A stretch of 64,000 nucleotides of DNA, taken from contig CBDBEU010000005.1 of assembly GCA_965204565.1 (NCBI GenBank), positions 310,001-374,000 on the forward strand, in the 5' to 3' direction. The stretch is from CBDBEU01 sp965204565. Lineage in GTDB: Bacteria; Pseudomonadota; Alphaproteobacteria; Rhizobiales; TMED25. The notes under the pieces were generated by a model. The model saw nothing but the letters and a program-made list of their open reading frames with translations. It made no database searches and had not been told where the DNA came from. Both the position numbers and the translations under genes were made by a program. Below, piece by piece: positions 27,189 to 36,578 of this stretch; position 1 is the first letter of the stretch; each line of letters opens with the position of its first letter.

Positions 27189-28397
27189 ATGTCTGATATT
27201 GGCCTGATACCGGTCGACTGGGAGGACCGATTTGACCCGCAGCGCATGCTGCGCGGGCGGCTTGATCGAGCCAAGGCGGCGCTGGAAGCTTCCGATTGCG
27301 ATTGCCTGTTTGTATTCCGCACCGAAGATGCGCGCTACCTGATGGGCTACCGCCACCATTTGGGCCCGGCCTTCATCATGGGCAACGCGGTCGTGGTGCT
27401 TGCCCGTGGACACGATCCGATTTTGTGGACCATGGATTTCGAGCACTGCAAACAGCGCATGCCGTGGCTCGGCGAAAATCAGGTTCAGCCGCGTGCCAAT
27501 TTCCGTGAAGAGGTTGGCATGGCGCGTTGGGCCGAACAGGTCGAGGGTTTCATTGGTTCTTTGAAGGGCAAGACCGTCGGCATCGACATCTGGGACATCA
27601 ATATGGAAACCGCGATCAAACGGACCTTCCCGGACACCAATTTCATCGATGGCTACCAAAGTGTTTTGATGCGCGCCAAGGAGGTCAAGACACAAGACGA
27701 AATCCATTGCCTGAAAATCGCCAATGCCATGACCGAGGCAGCCCTCGACAAGGCATTGGAAGCGCTCCGTCCGGGAATTCGCGAGTGTGAAGTTCTGGCG
27801 ATCGCATGGCACACCATGACGGCAATGGGGTCGGAATGGACCCAATGTTCGAACATCGTCGCCTCCGGCCCCTATACCGCGCCCTATCGCCGTTTTACCT
27901 CCGATCGCATCATTCGCAATGGCGATCCCGTGATCATCGACATCGGCGCCTGCTTCAACGGTTATTACGGCGATCTCACTCGCACCTGGATCTGCGGCAA
28001 CGTCAAGCCGACCAAGGAAATGAAGGAGGTCCACCAGAAGTGCTATGACGCGCTGTTCAAAGCTGGCGGTGCGGTCAAGCCTGGTGCAACCAACGCCGAT
28101 GTCTTCGCCCAGGCTGATCCTTACGTTCTGGACAGCCTCGGCCATGGTGCCGGCGTTAATCCCTGGGAAGCGCCCTTCTTTTCGCCGGCCTCAAAAGACC
28201 AGCCACAGGTGTTGAAGGAAGGCATGGTGTTCAATCTGGAGCCGTATAATGGTGTTCCCGGGATCGGTGGTTTCCGGCTTGAAAACGACCATATCGTCAC
28301 CGCAGATGGCGTCGATATCTACACCACCTATCCCTTCGACGAGCGACTGGTGAATGATCTCCATCCACTTGATGTGTCGACCGGACGTACCCGTTAG
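27189..28397 (+). CDS. M24-family metallohydrolase (Xaa-Pro peptidase/DddP-like clade)
   Basis: 402 residues from ATG at 27189, with AGGGGGG upstream. The N-terminal creatinase-like domain reaches residue ~165 and the catalytic pita-bread domain follows. All five metal ligands are present: Asp and Asp in IIDIGACFNGYYGDLTRTW, His in LGHGAGVN, Glu in FNLEPYN, Glu in FRLENDHIVT. The phrases GSEWTQCSNIVASGPYT and YPFDERL also occur in the region of the family that contains the DMSP lyase DddP, but the first-Asp loop differs, so an amide or C-N hydrolase is equally likely. Adjacent to the EthD-like gene and upstream of the Gfo/TctCBA genes. Confidence 0.88.
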   Translation: MSDIGLIPVDWEDRFDPQRMLRGRLDRAKAALEASDCDCLFVFRTEDARYLMGYRHHLGPAFIMGNAVVVLARGHDPILWTMDFEHCKQRMPWLGENQVQPRANFREEVGMARWAEQVEGFIGSLKGKTVGIDIWDINMETAIKRTFPDTNFIDGYQSVLMRAKEVKTQDEIHCLKIANAMTEAALDKALEALRPGIRECEVLAIAWHTMTAMGSEWTQCSNIVASGPYTAPYRRFTSDRIIRNGDPVIIDIGACFNGYYGDLTRTWICGNVKPTKEMKEVHQKCYDALFKAGGAVKPGATNADVFAQADPYVLDSLGHGAGVNPWEAPFFSPASKDQPQVLKEGMVFNLEPYNGVPGIGGFRLENDHIVTADGVDIYTTYPFDERLVNDLHPLDVSTGRTR

Positions 28398-28634
28398 AAA
28401 ACTTGCCAAGCCCGGTCCGGCAGAGATGACATAGCGCCACCCAATGCAAGATAGCTGGGTCTCGCCGGCGTCCAGCCCACCTGCAATGACTACCAACTGT
28501 TAACGATAAAACATATCTCCGGCGCGAGCGCGGCGGCGTAAAATAATTCATTACCCTACCCACCGCTAAACTCGGCGCATGAACGAGAGTTGGCCGTGTC
28601 TTTGCGGCACTGCAAAAAGGTAGGGAGCAGGTTC

Positions 28635-28975
28635 GTGCGTCTTAAACTCTGTCGTCATGGTGGGTCTCTGGCCGTCGTATTCGGTGCGCTCGCAGTCGCG
28701 GCGCCGCACTCACAGCAGGCGAACGCGCAAAAACTCGCCGTTGCAGCCCAGAACAAACAGACACCAACTGCGATGAATACGATTGTGGTTGCTGACAGCA
28801 CTCTCAGATTTGGCAGCAAGCTGTCCAAGAGCGTGCTCAACTACTCAACAAAATGCCATGGCCCGCTGACTCGGTGCCCGAAGGAGTATTCAGTTCGATT
28901 GCAGGGTTTATGGATGACGGCGAACGGGTCGCATTGGCACTTGTAGATCCAAATGAACCGATCCTGGCAACCGAA
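28635..28975 (+). pseudogene. Remnant of an exported protein gene, cut by IS5
   Basis: From GTG at 28635 a secretory N-terminus is encoded (Arg-rich start, hydrophobic GGSLAVVFGALAVAAPHS, then QQANAQ). Coding-like sequence resumes in a second frame at 28853 with MPWPADSVPEGVFSS, GFMDDGERVALALVDPNEPI and stops being meaningful at the IS5 border near 28975. Function not recognised; frame change near 28840 and missing 3' end mean it is not functional. Confidence 0.45.
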
Positions 28976-29522
28976 TCAATGCCGACCGGCGCCACGGCTT
29001 CGTGCGGACATGGATCGTCACCGACGCCGCCCGGCATGACGGGCGCGTACCGGGCGGGCTTCCGGATCAGGCGAACACCGGCTCGACTGTCCGGGCGGAC
29101 ACGGCGTATCGGTCGCAGAAGAACGAGAAGAAAATCGCCCGAGCCGGGCTGACCTCGAAGGTCCGTTTCCACCGCCCGCCCGGCAAGCCGATGCCCGTGC
29201 AGCACGAGAGGGCCAATGCCGCAGGGTCGAAGGTCCGATCCGCGATCGAACATCCCTTCGCCGGGATGAAGGCACGAATGGGGCTCTTCGTCCGCACCAT
29301 CGGCATCGACCGGGCGAGGGCCAGGATCGGCATGGCCAGGATCGCAGTCAACATGAAACGGCTCCTGTTCCGGGAGCGCAAAGGCGCCGTGGCATGGCCC
29401 GGCCCCGGCGAAACCAAATCCCGAACCACAACCCAGGCAAAGGGCCGAACCGCATCGCGGCTGTAAAGGCGCTCTCGTCACCCGATTCCAGGCAGCAGAC
29501 AGGGGGTTGCAGGGTGTCCAGC
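28976..29522 (+). mobile_element. IS5-family transposase, 3' fragment (second IS5 type)
   Basis: Plus-strand frame with NADRRHGFVRTWIVTDAARH, TVRADTAYRSQKNEKKIARA, SKVRSAIEHPFAGMKARMGL and AVNMKRLLFRERK, the C-terminal half of an IS5-group DDE transposase. The same sequence begins at the same AATGCCGACCGGCGCC boundary inside the longer copy at 44030. The tail ...CAGGGTGTCC is also shared (29513-29522 and near 45030). The 5' half is absent. Confidence 0.8.
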
Positions 29523-29539
29523 TGCTTCTGCGTTGGGTA

Positions 29540-30710
29540 GTGTCGATTATAGAGCTCCGGGACGGCAAAAGCGGCATCGGCCCGGAAGAACCGCATCAGC
29601 TCACGATCCGCATATCGCGCCAACACCGACTTGAGCACATTTTCCCGGCCATCGGCGCTGTGAACATTGCCGGGGCGCAATGAACGGCGTTCGAGGCGGC
29701 TAAACCGGTCCGGATTATACTGTCTTTAAACAGTTACAGAAATCCCACGTAACCCAGGGAGAGCAGTCACAATGGCACTGATCTTGAAAGTGGCCCAGGA
29801 TCTCTATGTCGGGGAAGAGCGGTATGTTCTGAATGGAATCGAAGGGCCGACCAAATTCAAACTGGAACATGTCAATGCTGACACTTCTGGTGAGAACGAT
29901 ATATTCACGATCACTGATGAAAGGGCGACTGAGATAGAGCCGGATGTGTTTGTGTCTGCGGGGGATAAGCATCCGCTTTCTATGGCTTCCGTGGTGATAG
30001 CCACACCCAAGGAGATCCTGATTCTGCAGAGTGTGTGATGCCGGTTACTGTTCGGCAGAAACCCGTAGAGTACTAAGGACGAACAAAGGGTGATAGCCAT
30101 GCAGCCGAAATGCCCGTTCCAGGCGGTGCCTTCCTGAGCGCCATGGGTCGCGCGTCATGGGGCTGCGCGTCATGGGGCGGGCCGACCGAACCGTCCATGT
30201 CCGGTGTGATCCATTCGGGCGCCATCGCGGCGTGAGCCCGATCAATCCATTGACCGGATACGTCCGCCGGCGCACCGTGATTGTCGGCGGCCGCCGACAC
30301 CTCGGTCTCGAACCGACCCATCCGGCCGGCAGACGCAGCCTCGGCATCAACGCCACGCCCTCCGGCCACCTGCCGCATCACCGGATCGAGCGCCGGACGG
30401 TCCGCGTCATTCACATCATCATATCCGGCCAATCGCCCGAAGACCGACCGCCGCAAAAGCCCGACCATGGAATGCAGACGGTTGTGGACGGTTCGCGGAT
30501 CTCCGAGAGGACCGCCGGCAATATCGTGCAATCCCGGGGTCTCGTCCAACTCCCGGAACGGCAACGGGCCACCGTCGGAACCGATCTTCGAGCCATGGAC
30601 TTCCAGCCGCACCCGCCAGCCGCCCCCGACTGTCGAAACCGAGCCTGATATCACCCGTTTCGCCTGCACCCTGCGGGTGATCCGTGATCCGCCCCCTACA
30701 GCCCGCACAA
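29540..30710 (-). mobile_element. IS1380-family element split by a ~360-bp insert
   Basis: The minus-strand N-terminal part (30710 to about 30078) encodes SKIGSDGGPLPFRELDETPG, LLRRSVFGRLAGYDDVNDAD and HGYHPLFVL. The transposase resumes at about 29711 with RFSRLERRSLRPGNVHSADG and runs to ADAAFAVPELY near 29545. Between FVL and RFS, where the family normally reads straight through, lie about 360 bp containing the small gene at 29772. The C-terminal half is missing at the IS5 border. The element is inactive. Confidence 0.75.
29772..30038 (+). CDS. Small CsrA-like protein inside the IS1380 remnant
   Basis: 88 residues from ATG at 29772, with CAGGGAGAG as a good ribosome binding site. The sequence alternates short beta strands: MALILKVAQDLYVGEERYVL, FTITDERATEIEPDVFVSAG, VIATPKEILILQSV. 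The layout (strand, GE turn, strand, final APKEI-like strand) resembles CsrA/carbon-storage-regulator-like small proteins found on alphaproteobacterial chromosomes and prophages, but the canonical RNA-binding Arg motif is not clear. It occupies most of the insert that splits the IS1380 transposase. Function unproven. Confidence 0.55.
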   Translation: MALILKVAQDLYVGEERYVLNGIEGPTKFKLEHVNADTSGENDIFTITDERATEIEPDVFVSAGDKHPLSMASVVIATPKEILILQSV

Positions 30711-30926
30711 CATGCTTAAATATGACATGTTACCGGCTGTCACAGGCGCAAACGTCACGTTACTTTGGAAATGTGGGTTCTTATCTCAGTGCGCGGTGGC
30801 GGGCGCTGGTCGCTGAAGGCTTGACAATGTGATACCGGGACCCCGACTTTCGCGACTTTGGCGGGTGACCACCCAATGTGGTGCGCTACCAGTGGCTGAA
30901 TCAGCGCGCTCTAAATGGGAGAAATC

Positions 30927-31988
30927 ATGGACCAAATTAATGTCGGAGTTATCGGAACCGGGTGGTGTGGCGGCATTCGTGCCGAAACCTGCGCGCTCAA
31001 TCCCCTGGTCAAGGACTTGCATATCGCCGAAATTAGGGAAGACCGGTTGGCGGAAATGGCCAAGTCCACCGACGCGGCAAGTGCGACGGACGACTATCGT
31101 CGCATCATCGACGATGATTCGGTGAACGCGGTGATGATCTCGGCAACGCCGGAAGATTTGCACTTTCCGATGACCAAGGCAGCTCTGCTTGCCGGCAAAC
31201 ATGTTCTGCTCGAAAAACCGGTGGCCCAGACCTTGGCTGAAGCTGACGAGTTGATCTCGATCGCGGCGGAGAAAAACCTCAAATTCACCATCGGTTACTC
31301 GCAGAGATTCCGTGCCAAGTATGCCTATACGCGCGAGAAGTTCCGCGATGGCACGATCGGCGAGCCAGTCAGCGTGCTGATTTCGCGCCACATCACCCGT
31401 TCGCTTTCCAGCCGGATTGTGGGGCGCACGCGCCTGTCGCCGGCGGCGATGGAGGCGACCCACGATCTCGACTATGCGTTGTGGTGCCTTGCGCCACGCC
31501 AGCCGGTCCGGGTCTATTCGCAGCAGGTGGAAAAGGTTCTAATCAAGGATTCCAATTCACCCGACTGCCAATTCATCATGGTTACGCTCGACGACGGTAC
31601 GGTGATCACGGTCGGAGCCGGTTGGGTGTTGCCGCCGAGTTATCCCAACTACTCTTCAACCGTGATGGAGTTCGTAGGCTCGGAAGGTGCGTTGATCGTC
31701 GATGACACGCATAAGGACGTGACCTTGATGAGCATGGGCCGGGGCATCGAGTTTCCGATGTCGTCCATGCCGGGTGAACCGGTGGGACACACTTATGCTG
31801 GACCGATGGCCGACGAGACGATCAGTTTCCTCGAAGCTGTGGCACTGGACCGTGAGGTGGTGGTGAAGCCGGCCGAGGCACGCAAGGTGATGCAAGTCTA
31901 TATCGCGGCGGACCTGTCGGCTGGGCGCGGCGAACCGGTGCCGTTGCCACTTAACGATGATCCATCGGTGGCGAGCGCCCGCGCTTAG
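30927..31988 (+). CDS. Gfo/Idh/MocA-family oxidoreductase (2 of 3)
   Basis: 353 residues from ATG at 30927, with GGGAGA directly upstream. Rossmann motif VGVIGTGWCGGIRAE, EKP motif in LLEKPVAQTLAEAD, GYSQRFRAKY, and the catalytic region ATHDLDYALW with its His. Predicted NAD(P)-dependent cytoplasmic dehydrogenase acting on a sugar, cyclitol or related hydroxy compound. It is the first gene of the string Gfo-tctC-tctB-tctA-Gfo. The close resemblance to the copy at 35328 suggests consecutive or stereochemically distinct oxidations in one pathway. Confidence 0.93.
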   Translation: MDQINVGVIGTGWCGGIRAETCALNPLVKDLHIAEIREDRLAEMAKSTDAASATDDYRRIIDDDSVNAVMISATPEDLHFPMTKAALLAGKHVLLEKPVAQTLAEADELISIAAEKNLKFTIGYSQRFRAKYAYTREKFRDGTIGEPVSVLISRHITRSLSSRIVGRTRLSPAAMEATHDLDYALWCLAPRQPVRVYSQQVEKVLIKDSNSPDCQFIMVTLDDGTVITVGAGWVLPPSYPNYSSTVMEFVGSEGALIVDDTHKDVTLMSMGRGIEFPMSSMPGEPVGHTYAGPMADETISFLEAVALDREVVVKPAEARKVMQVYIAADLSAGRGEPVPLPLNDDPSVASARA

Positions 31989-32093
31989 CCCGGTATTCGG
32001 CACTCGCCACGGAGGTGGGCACTGATGAACGGTTCACAATTTGGCCCCTACACGCCAAGATGGTAAAATAGAGGTCTATGGAGGGAGTAAAGC

Positions 32094-33209
32094 ATGTCCG
32101 ACAAAACCAAGACAACCAACGGTATTGACCGTCGACGATTGCTGACAGCAACCGTGGCTGCGACCGGCGCAATGGTGCTGAGCATCAAGCCCAAGGGGGC
32201 GTTCGCGCAGTCCTATCCCGGTCGTCCGATCACGGTGGTTGTGATGTACTCGGCCGGCGGCGGCACTGATACGGTGATGCGTAAGATCGCCGAAGAGATG
32301 GCGGCGGCCAAAGGCTGGGACGTGACGGTGATCAACAAACCCGGCGCGGTTGGCGGTGTGGCGACAAAATATGTCGGTGCGCGGCCGGCAGACGGTTACA
32401 CCATTCTGGGCGGTGCGAACTACAACAAGTTCGTCCGCGTCATGGGCCATGTTGATGAAGTGCCATGGGAGAACTGGGTGTTCTTCCAGGCGGCCAATTC
32501 GCTCGCATCTTGGTCGGTGCGCAAGGACTCGCCCTTCCAGACCTTCCAGGATGTGATTGGTGAGGCCAAGGCCAATCCCGGCAAGATTTCGATTTCAACG
32601 TCCGGCACCGGCGGGTTGTGGCACGAACTGGCACTGATCGTGGCATCGTTCTCCGGCATTGAGCTCAAATATGTGCCGTATAAAGGCGGCAAGCCGGCAA
32701 CATTGGCCGGTCTACAGGGTGAGACCGACATTGCCGGTGGCGGTGTGCATGAACATGTCGAACTGGTTAGAGCCGGCGAACTAAGGCCGCTTCAGCAAAC
32801 AGGTAGTAACGATATCACTCTCGACAATGGCACTGTGTGGCCTTCCATTGGCGGCATGGTGCCGGCGATCAAGCCATTCCTGCCGGTTGGCGGCACCTAT
32901 AACTTCATCGTTCGCCGGGATACGCCGACGGAAATCCTCCAGGAAATCAAGCAAGCGTTCGTTGCCGCTGCAAACTCCGACAGCTTTAAGGAGATGATGG
33001 CCAGTAAACATTTCGAGCTCGATATCCGCTCCGGCGAGGCCGCTGATAAGCGCGCTGCCCAGCTTGAGACGATTACCGTCGACACCTTCAACAAGTATGC
33101 CGATCAAATTGGCCAGGACGTCAAATCAGCTGCTGATCTGGGGCTTCCTTCACCAGCGGACTTTGAAAGCTGGTGGCCGCCAGAGGGCTACAAGGTTCCG
33201 AGCGTATAA
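32094..33209 (+). CDS. tctC: TTT transporter periplasmic substrate-binding protein
   Basis: 371 residues with a strong ribosome binding site (GGAGGGAG) and a Tat-type signal (IDRRRLLTATVAATGAMVLS, cleavage after AFA). The mature part is a TctC/Bug protein: YPGRPITVVVMYSAGGGTDT, INKPGAVGGVATKYV, ADGYTILG, YVPYKGGKPATLAGLQGETD. Bug proteins bind carboxylates such as citrate, tartrate or aromatic acids through the substrate's carboxyl group. Together with tctB and tctA it forms a complete tripartite importer, so the island's substrate is probably a carboxylic acid. Confidence 0.95.
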   Translation: MSDKTKTTNGIDRRRLLTATVAATGAMVLSIKPKGAFAQSYPGRPITVVVMYSAGGGTDTVMRKIAEEMAAAKGWDVTVINKPGAVGGVATKYVGARPADGYTILGGANYNKFVRVMGHVDEVPWENWVFFQAANSLASWSVRKDSPFQTFQDVIGEAKANPGKISISTSGTGGLWHELALIVASFSGIELKYVPYKGGKPATLAGLQGETDIAGGGVHEHVELVRAGELRPLQQTGSNDITLDNGTVWPSIGGMVPAIKPFLPVGGTYNFIVRRDTPTEILQEIKQAFVAAANSDSFKEMMASKHFELDIRSGEAADKRAAQLETITVDTFNKYADQIGQDVKSAADLGLPSPADFESWWPPEGYKVPSV

Positions 33210-33274
33210 TATCTTTAAACTGTATGCGGCCGGCGCTTTGATGCCGGCCACTATTCTCCGCGGGTCCATATTTG

Positions 33275-33817
33275 ATGACAGGTAGTGACGGCTTCGTCGG
33301 TGAAGAATCCGGAAGTGGCCGCGCGCCACCGGTCCTCGATCTTGTTGCGAGCGCGTTTTTAATCGCCCTGTCGGTGTGGGTGATGGTCGAGTCGATCCGG
33401 CTCGATGTGCCGAGTTCACTCACCACAGCTCCTGGACTTTTGCCCTTTCTGACCGCTGCCAGCATGGGGGTGATGGCGATGGTGTTGGCCGCTGGGGCGT
33501 GGCGGCGCTACCGCGCGGGTGAAACCGGCGAAGCGGACGAGGAGGGAGGCGATCACTGGCGCACCGCCGGCCTTGCCGTGATCATCGCAATATATCTGAC
33601 AGCGCTTGAGTATCTGGGTTTTGAGTACCAGTTCGATCTCGCTGGAATGTGGCTCACCATCGGTTCATTCGAATTGGTGTCGATTATTATTGTGACAGCT
33701 ATTCTCGCCATCTTCTGGCGTGCTGAGCTGTGGAAGTGTTCTGCCGTGGCGGTGATCTGGATCTTTTTGCTCGCCGGCGCCTTCCGCTACATTTTCAACA
33801 TCCCGCTTCCGGGCTAG
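33275..33817 (+). CDS. tctB: TTT transporter small membrane subunit
   Basis: 180 residues from ATG at 33275, in phase with a TTG just before it. Four predicted membrane helices (about 22-40, 50-70, 98-115, 130-175) with the TctB layout: VLDLVASAFLIALSVWVMVE and APGLLPFLTAASMGVMAMV near the start. It pairs with tctA, which begins 5 bp after its stop. Inner-membrane protein of unknown mechanistic role. Confidence 0.9.
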   Translation: MTGSDGFVGEESGSGRAPPVLDLVASAFLIALSVWVMVESIRLDVPSSLTTAPGLLPFLTAASMGVMAMVLAAGAWRRYRAGETGEADEEGGDHWRTAGLAVIIAIYLTALEYLGFEYQFDLAGMWLTIGSFELVSIIIVTAILAIFWRAELWKCSAVAVIWIFLLAGAFRYIFNIPLPG

Positions 33818-33822
33818 GCGCA

Positions 33823-35331
33823 ATGATCGTTGATGCGATTCTCCATGTGCTGTCGCTCTATCTGTTGATCGTCACGCTGGCCGGCGTGTCGTTGGGGATC
33901 GTTTGGGGTGCGCTGCCGGGGCTGTCGACAACCATGGCGATGGGTCTGTTGATCGGGCTTTCGGCAGGCATGTCTCAGGACACGGCGCTGTGCTTCATGC
34001 TCGGCGTCTATACGGGAAGCGTATTTGGCGGAGCCATTTCAGCCGTTCTGATTAATATTCCAGGTACTCCCGATGCGGTTCCCACCATGATCGAAGGTCA
34101 TGCGCTGGCGCGGCGTGGTGAGGGGGGGCAAGCACTCGGTATGGCGATTGCCGCATCGTTCCTCGGCAATTGGGTTGGTATCATCCTGTTGGTCGGTTTT
34201 ATTCCGGTCATTCTGACTTTTGCGCTCAATTTCAAGTCTTGGGAAATGTTCCTGCTTGCCATTATCGGCATATCGGTTTGCGGTTCGATGGCATCGGGTG
34301 AGATGCCGCTCAAGGGCTGGATTTCAGGCTGGCTCGGGCTGCTTGTTGCCTTTGTCGGGCTCGATCTGATCCACGGTGTGCCGCGTTTTACCTTCGGTGC
34401 ATGGCAACTTCTTGATGGCATCAACTATGTCGCGATCCTGATAGGTTTGTTCGGCTTGGCCGAAATTCTGCGGGTTCTGCCGCAAAAGACCCAATACACA
34501 ATCCCATCAAATGTCGGTCGGGTGATTCCGTCCCTCTCTCACCTCATGCGCCATGTGCGCACCGGTATCAGATCAGGTCTGATCGGTACCGTGATTGGTG
34601 CCATTCCAGGTGCTGGAGCAAATGTCGCATCGTTCCTGTCCTATGATGTTGCGCGCCGCCGCGCCAAGCCGGAGGAGCGGGCGAAATGGGGAAGGGGCAG
34701 CTATGACGCAATCATCTCTGCGGAAGTTGCCAACAATGCCAATATTGGCGGCTCGATGCTGCCGACCCTGGCGCTAGGTATTCCTGGAAATGCTGCGGCA
34801 GCGGCACTTCTTGCGGCGCTGACTTTGAAGAATGTGGTTGTCGGTCCGACTATCAATATTGATCATCCAGGACTGATTTATTTCATCTACGCTGCTCTGG
34901 TTGTGGCGAATCTCCTGATGTATGGCGCTGCGATCGCCTTGATCAAACCTTGCGTGAAACTGTTCAGCCTACCGCGCGGTCTTTTGATGCCGCTCATTAT
35001 TCCGGTCTGTGTGATTGGCGCTTATGCGGTGCGGCTCAATATGTTGGATGTGTGGATCATGTTTGCCGCGGGGTTGTTCGGCTACATGCTGAATTTTTTT
35101 CGCTTCCCGACTGCGCCCGTGGTGTTGGGGGTGATTTTAGGCCCATTGGCAGATGAGAATCTACGCAGGGCGCTTTTTGTTTTCGAAGACAAGACAATCG
35201 GTTATGTCCTGTCTCAATATGTGGGAACGGTTCTTGTGATCCTCATGGGCGGCGTTTTCGCCGAGGGCATGTGGCGCGGGTGGCGCAACCGCAAGCAAGC
35301 AAGACATCAAAATGAAGAGGCCGGAGCGTGA
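33823..35331 (+). CDS. tctA: TTT transporter large membrane subunit
   Basis: 502 residues from ATG at 33823, the usual TctA size; the frame is open further upstream but that part overlaps tctB. About 12 helices. TctA signatures: GIVWGALPGLSTTMAMGLLI, GSVFGGAISAVLINIPGTPD, IGAIPGAGANVASFLSYDVA and EVANNANIGGSMLPTLALGI. Secondary carboxylate transporter driven by ion gradients. Its stop overlaps the GTG of the next gene by 4 bases, so uptake and the second dehydrogenase are translationally coupled. Confidence 0.95.
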   Translation: MIVDAILHVLSLYLLIVTLAGVSLGIVWGALPGLSTTMAMGLLIGLSAGMSQDTALCFMLGVYTGSVFGGAISAVLINIPGTPDAVPTMIEGHALARRGEGGQALGMAIAASFLGNWVGIILLVGFIPVILTFALNFKSWEMFLLAIIGISVCGSMASGEMPLKGWISGWLGLLVAFVGLDLIHGVPRFTFGAWQLLDGINYVAILIGLFGLAEILRVLPQKTQYTIPSNVGRVIPSLSHLMRHVRTGIRSGLIGTVIGAIPGAGANVASFLSYDVARRRAKPEERAKWGRGSYDAIISAEVANNANIGGSMLPTLALGIPGNAAAAALLAALTLKNVVVGPTINIDHPGLIYFIYAALVVANLLMYGAAIALIKPCVKLFSLPRGLLMPLIIPVCVIGAYAVRLNMLDVWIMFAAGLFGYMLNFFRFPTAPVVLGVILGPLADENLRRALFVFEDKTIGYVLSQYVGTVLVILMGGVFAEGMWRGWRNRKQARHQNEEAGA

Positions 35332-36455
35332 AAGCCAAGAGCAAAGAAATCGGACTTGCGGTGGTGGGATGCGGGACAATCGGGCGCATACGCGCTGAGT
35401 TGGCGCGGGATTATCCCGGGGTCGGCTGGGTCGGTTTATGCGACATCAAAGCTGAAGTCGGTGAGGAACTGAAGCGCGATTGTGACGCCGACTTCTTCAC
35501 CACTGACTACAACGAACTGATCGCGCGTCCAGAGGTGAACGCGGTTATTATTGCCACGGAAGAAAACCTCCACGTTGGTCCGACCATGGCGGCGATTGAG
35601 CGTGGGCATGCATTGTTCATCGAAAAGCCACTCGCTACGGATGCGCGTGAGTCGCAAACAATCTTTGATGCGATTGAGGCGGCCGACATCGACTGTGTGA
35701 TTGGGTATACGCAGCGCTTTCGTCGGCGTTTCCTGGCGATCAAGGAAAAGCTGGTGACCGGTCAGATCGGGCATGTTCATTCGGTGGTCACGCGTGCCTT
35801 CATGAACCGCATGGTGCCGATCGCTACCGTTTCCAAGACCAATGAGCGTGCCAATCTGACGCCGATGGTGGTCTCAGGCACACACAGCCTCGACATGTCG
35901 ATGTGGCTGATGGAGGGAAAGACGCCGGTTTCGGTCTATGCGCGGTCAGTTGACCAAGTGCTGTCACGCTGGGGTACCAAGGATTCAACCTTCGGCATTT
36001 TCACCATGGATGACGGCACAATCTGGTCAATGAACATATCATGGGCACTGCCGGAGGTATGGCCGGGCTCAGTGTACGGACTTGAGATCGGTATTGTCGG
36101 TACCGAGGGTGTGATCGATATCGAGGATACCCACCGCGATCTGGTGTTAGCTTCAAACGTCAAGCAGGGGGCCGGTTATGCGACCCGTGACTACACACCA
36201 CCGGCGGCGCGCCATGTGGACTTCCTTACCTCCTATCCGCCGGGGGATATGCAGGGCGGTCAGCTTTGGGGGCCGATGCGCGAAGAGACCAATGCCTGGT
36301 ATCAGCATCTATGCACCGGCCAGTCGACGCCGCACGCAACCGCCCGCGACGGTCACAACAATTTGCTATTGACCATGGCGATGGATTTGTCGGCGCGCAC
36401 CGGTAAGGAGGTAGAATTTCCGGTCGCGGCAGATGTGCTGATGGAGGCCATTTGA
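35328..36455 (+). CDS. Gfo/Idh/MocA-family oxidoreductase (3 of 3)
   Basis: 375 residues from GTG at 35328 in the GTGA overlap with tctA. Rossmann motif LAVVGCGTIGRIRAE, EKP motif FIEKPLATDARES, GYTQRFRRRF, catalytic region GTHSLDMSMWLMEG. Same subfamily as the copies at 12715 and 30927. Predicted NAD(P)-dependent oxidation of the compound imported by TctCBA, or of a downstream intermediate. Converges on the DctP-like gene with about 120 bp between them. Confidence 0.93.
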   Translation: MKAKSKEIGLAVVGCGTIGRIRAELARDYPGVGWVGLCDIKAEVGEELKRDCDADFFTTDYNELIARPEVNAVIIATEENLHVGPTMAAIERGHALFIEKPLATDARESQTIFDAIEAADIDCVIGYTQRFRRRFLAIKEKLVTGQIGHVHSVVTRAFMNRMVPIATVSKTNERANLTPMVVSGTHSLDMSMWLMEGKTPVSVYARSVDQVLSRWGTKDSTFGIFTMDDGTIWSMNISWALPEVWPGSVYGLEIGIVGTEGVIDIEDTHRDLVLASNVKQGAGYATRDYTPPAARHVDFLTSYPPGDMQGGQLWGPMREETNAWYQHLCTGQSTPHATARDGHNNLLLTMAMDLSARTGKEVEFPVAADVLMEAI

Positions 36456-36578
36456 CCGACACCAACTGATGCGAGCGCATTTGCCCGCAACTCCAGTGCA
36501 ATAAGCTCGCATGCCGGAAATGAGGATCTTTCGGGTTGCACAGAACGGTCGGCGTGACGGTTTTGTGGAATTCGCGCC

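Noticed and set aside
26790..28145. 451-codon minus-strand frame
   Set aside because: Antisense to the M24 hydrolase and overlapping the EthD-like start; its translation has no domain features while both overlapped genes do.
27189..28397. Assignment as DMSP lyase DddP
   Set aside because: Some shared phrases exist, but the first metal-ligand loop has the peptidase-type DIGACF form and no DMSP genes are nearby.
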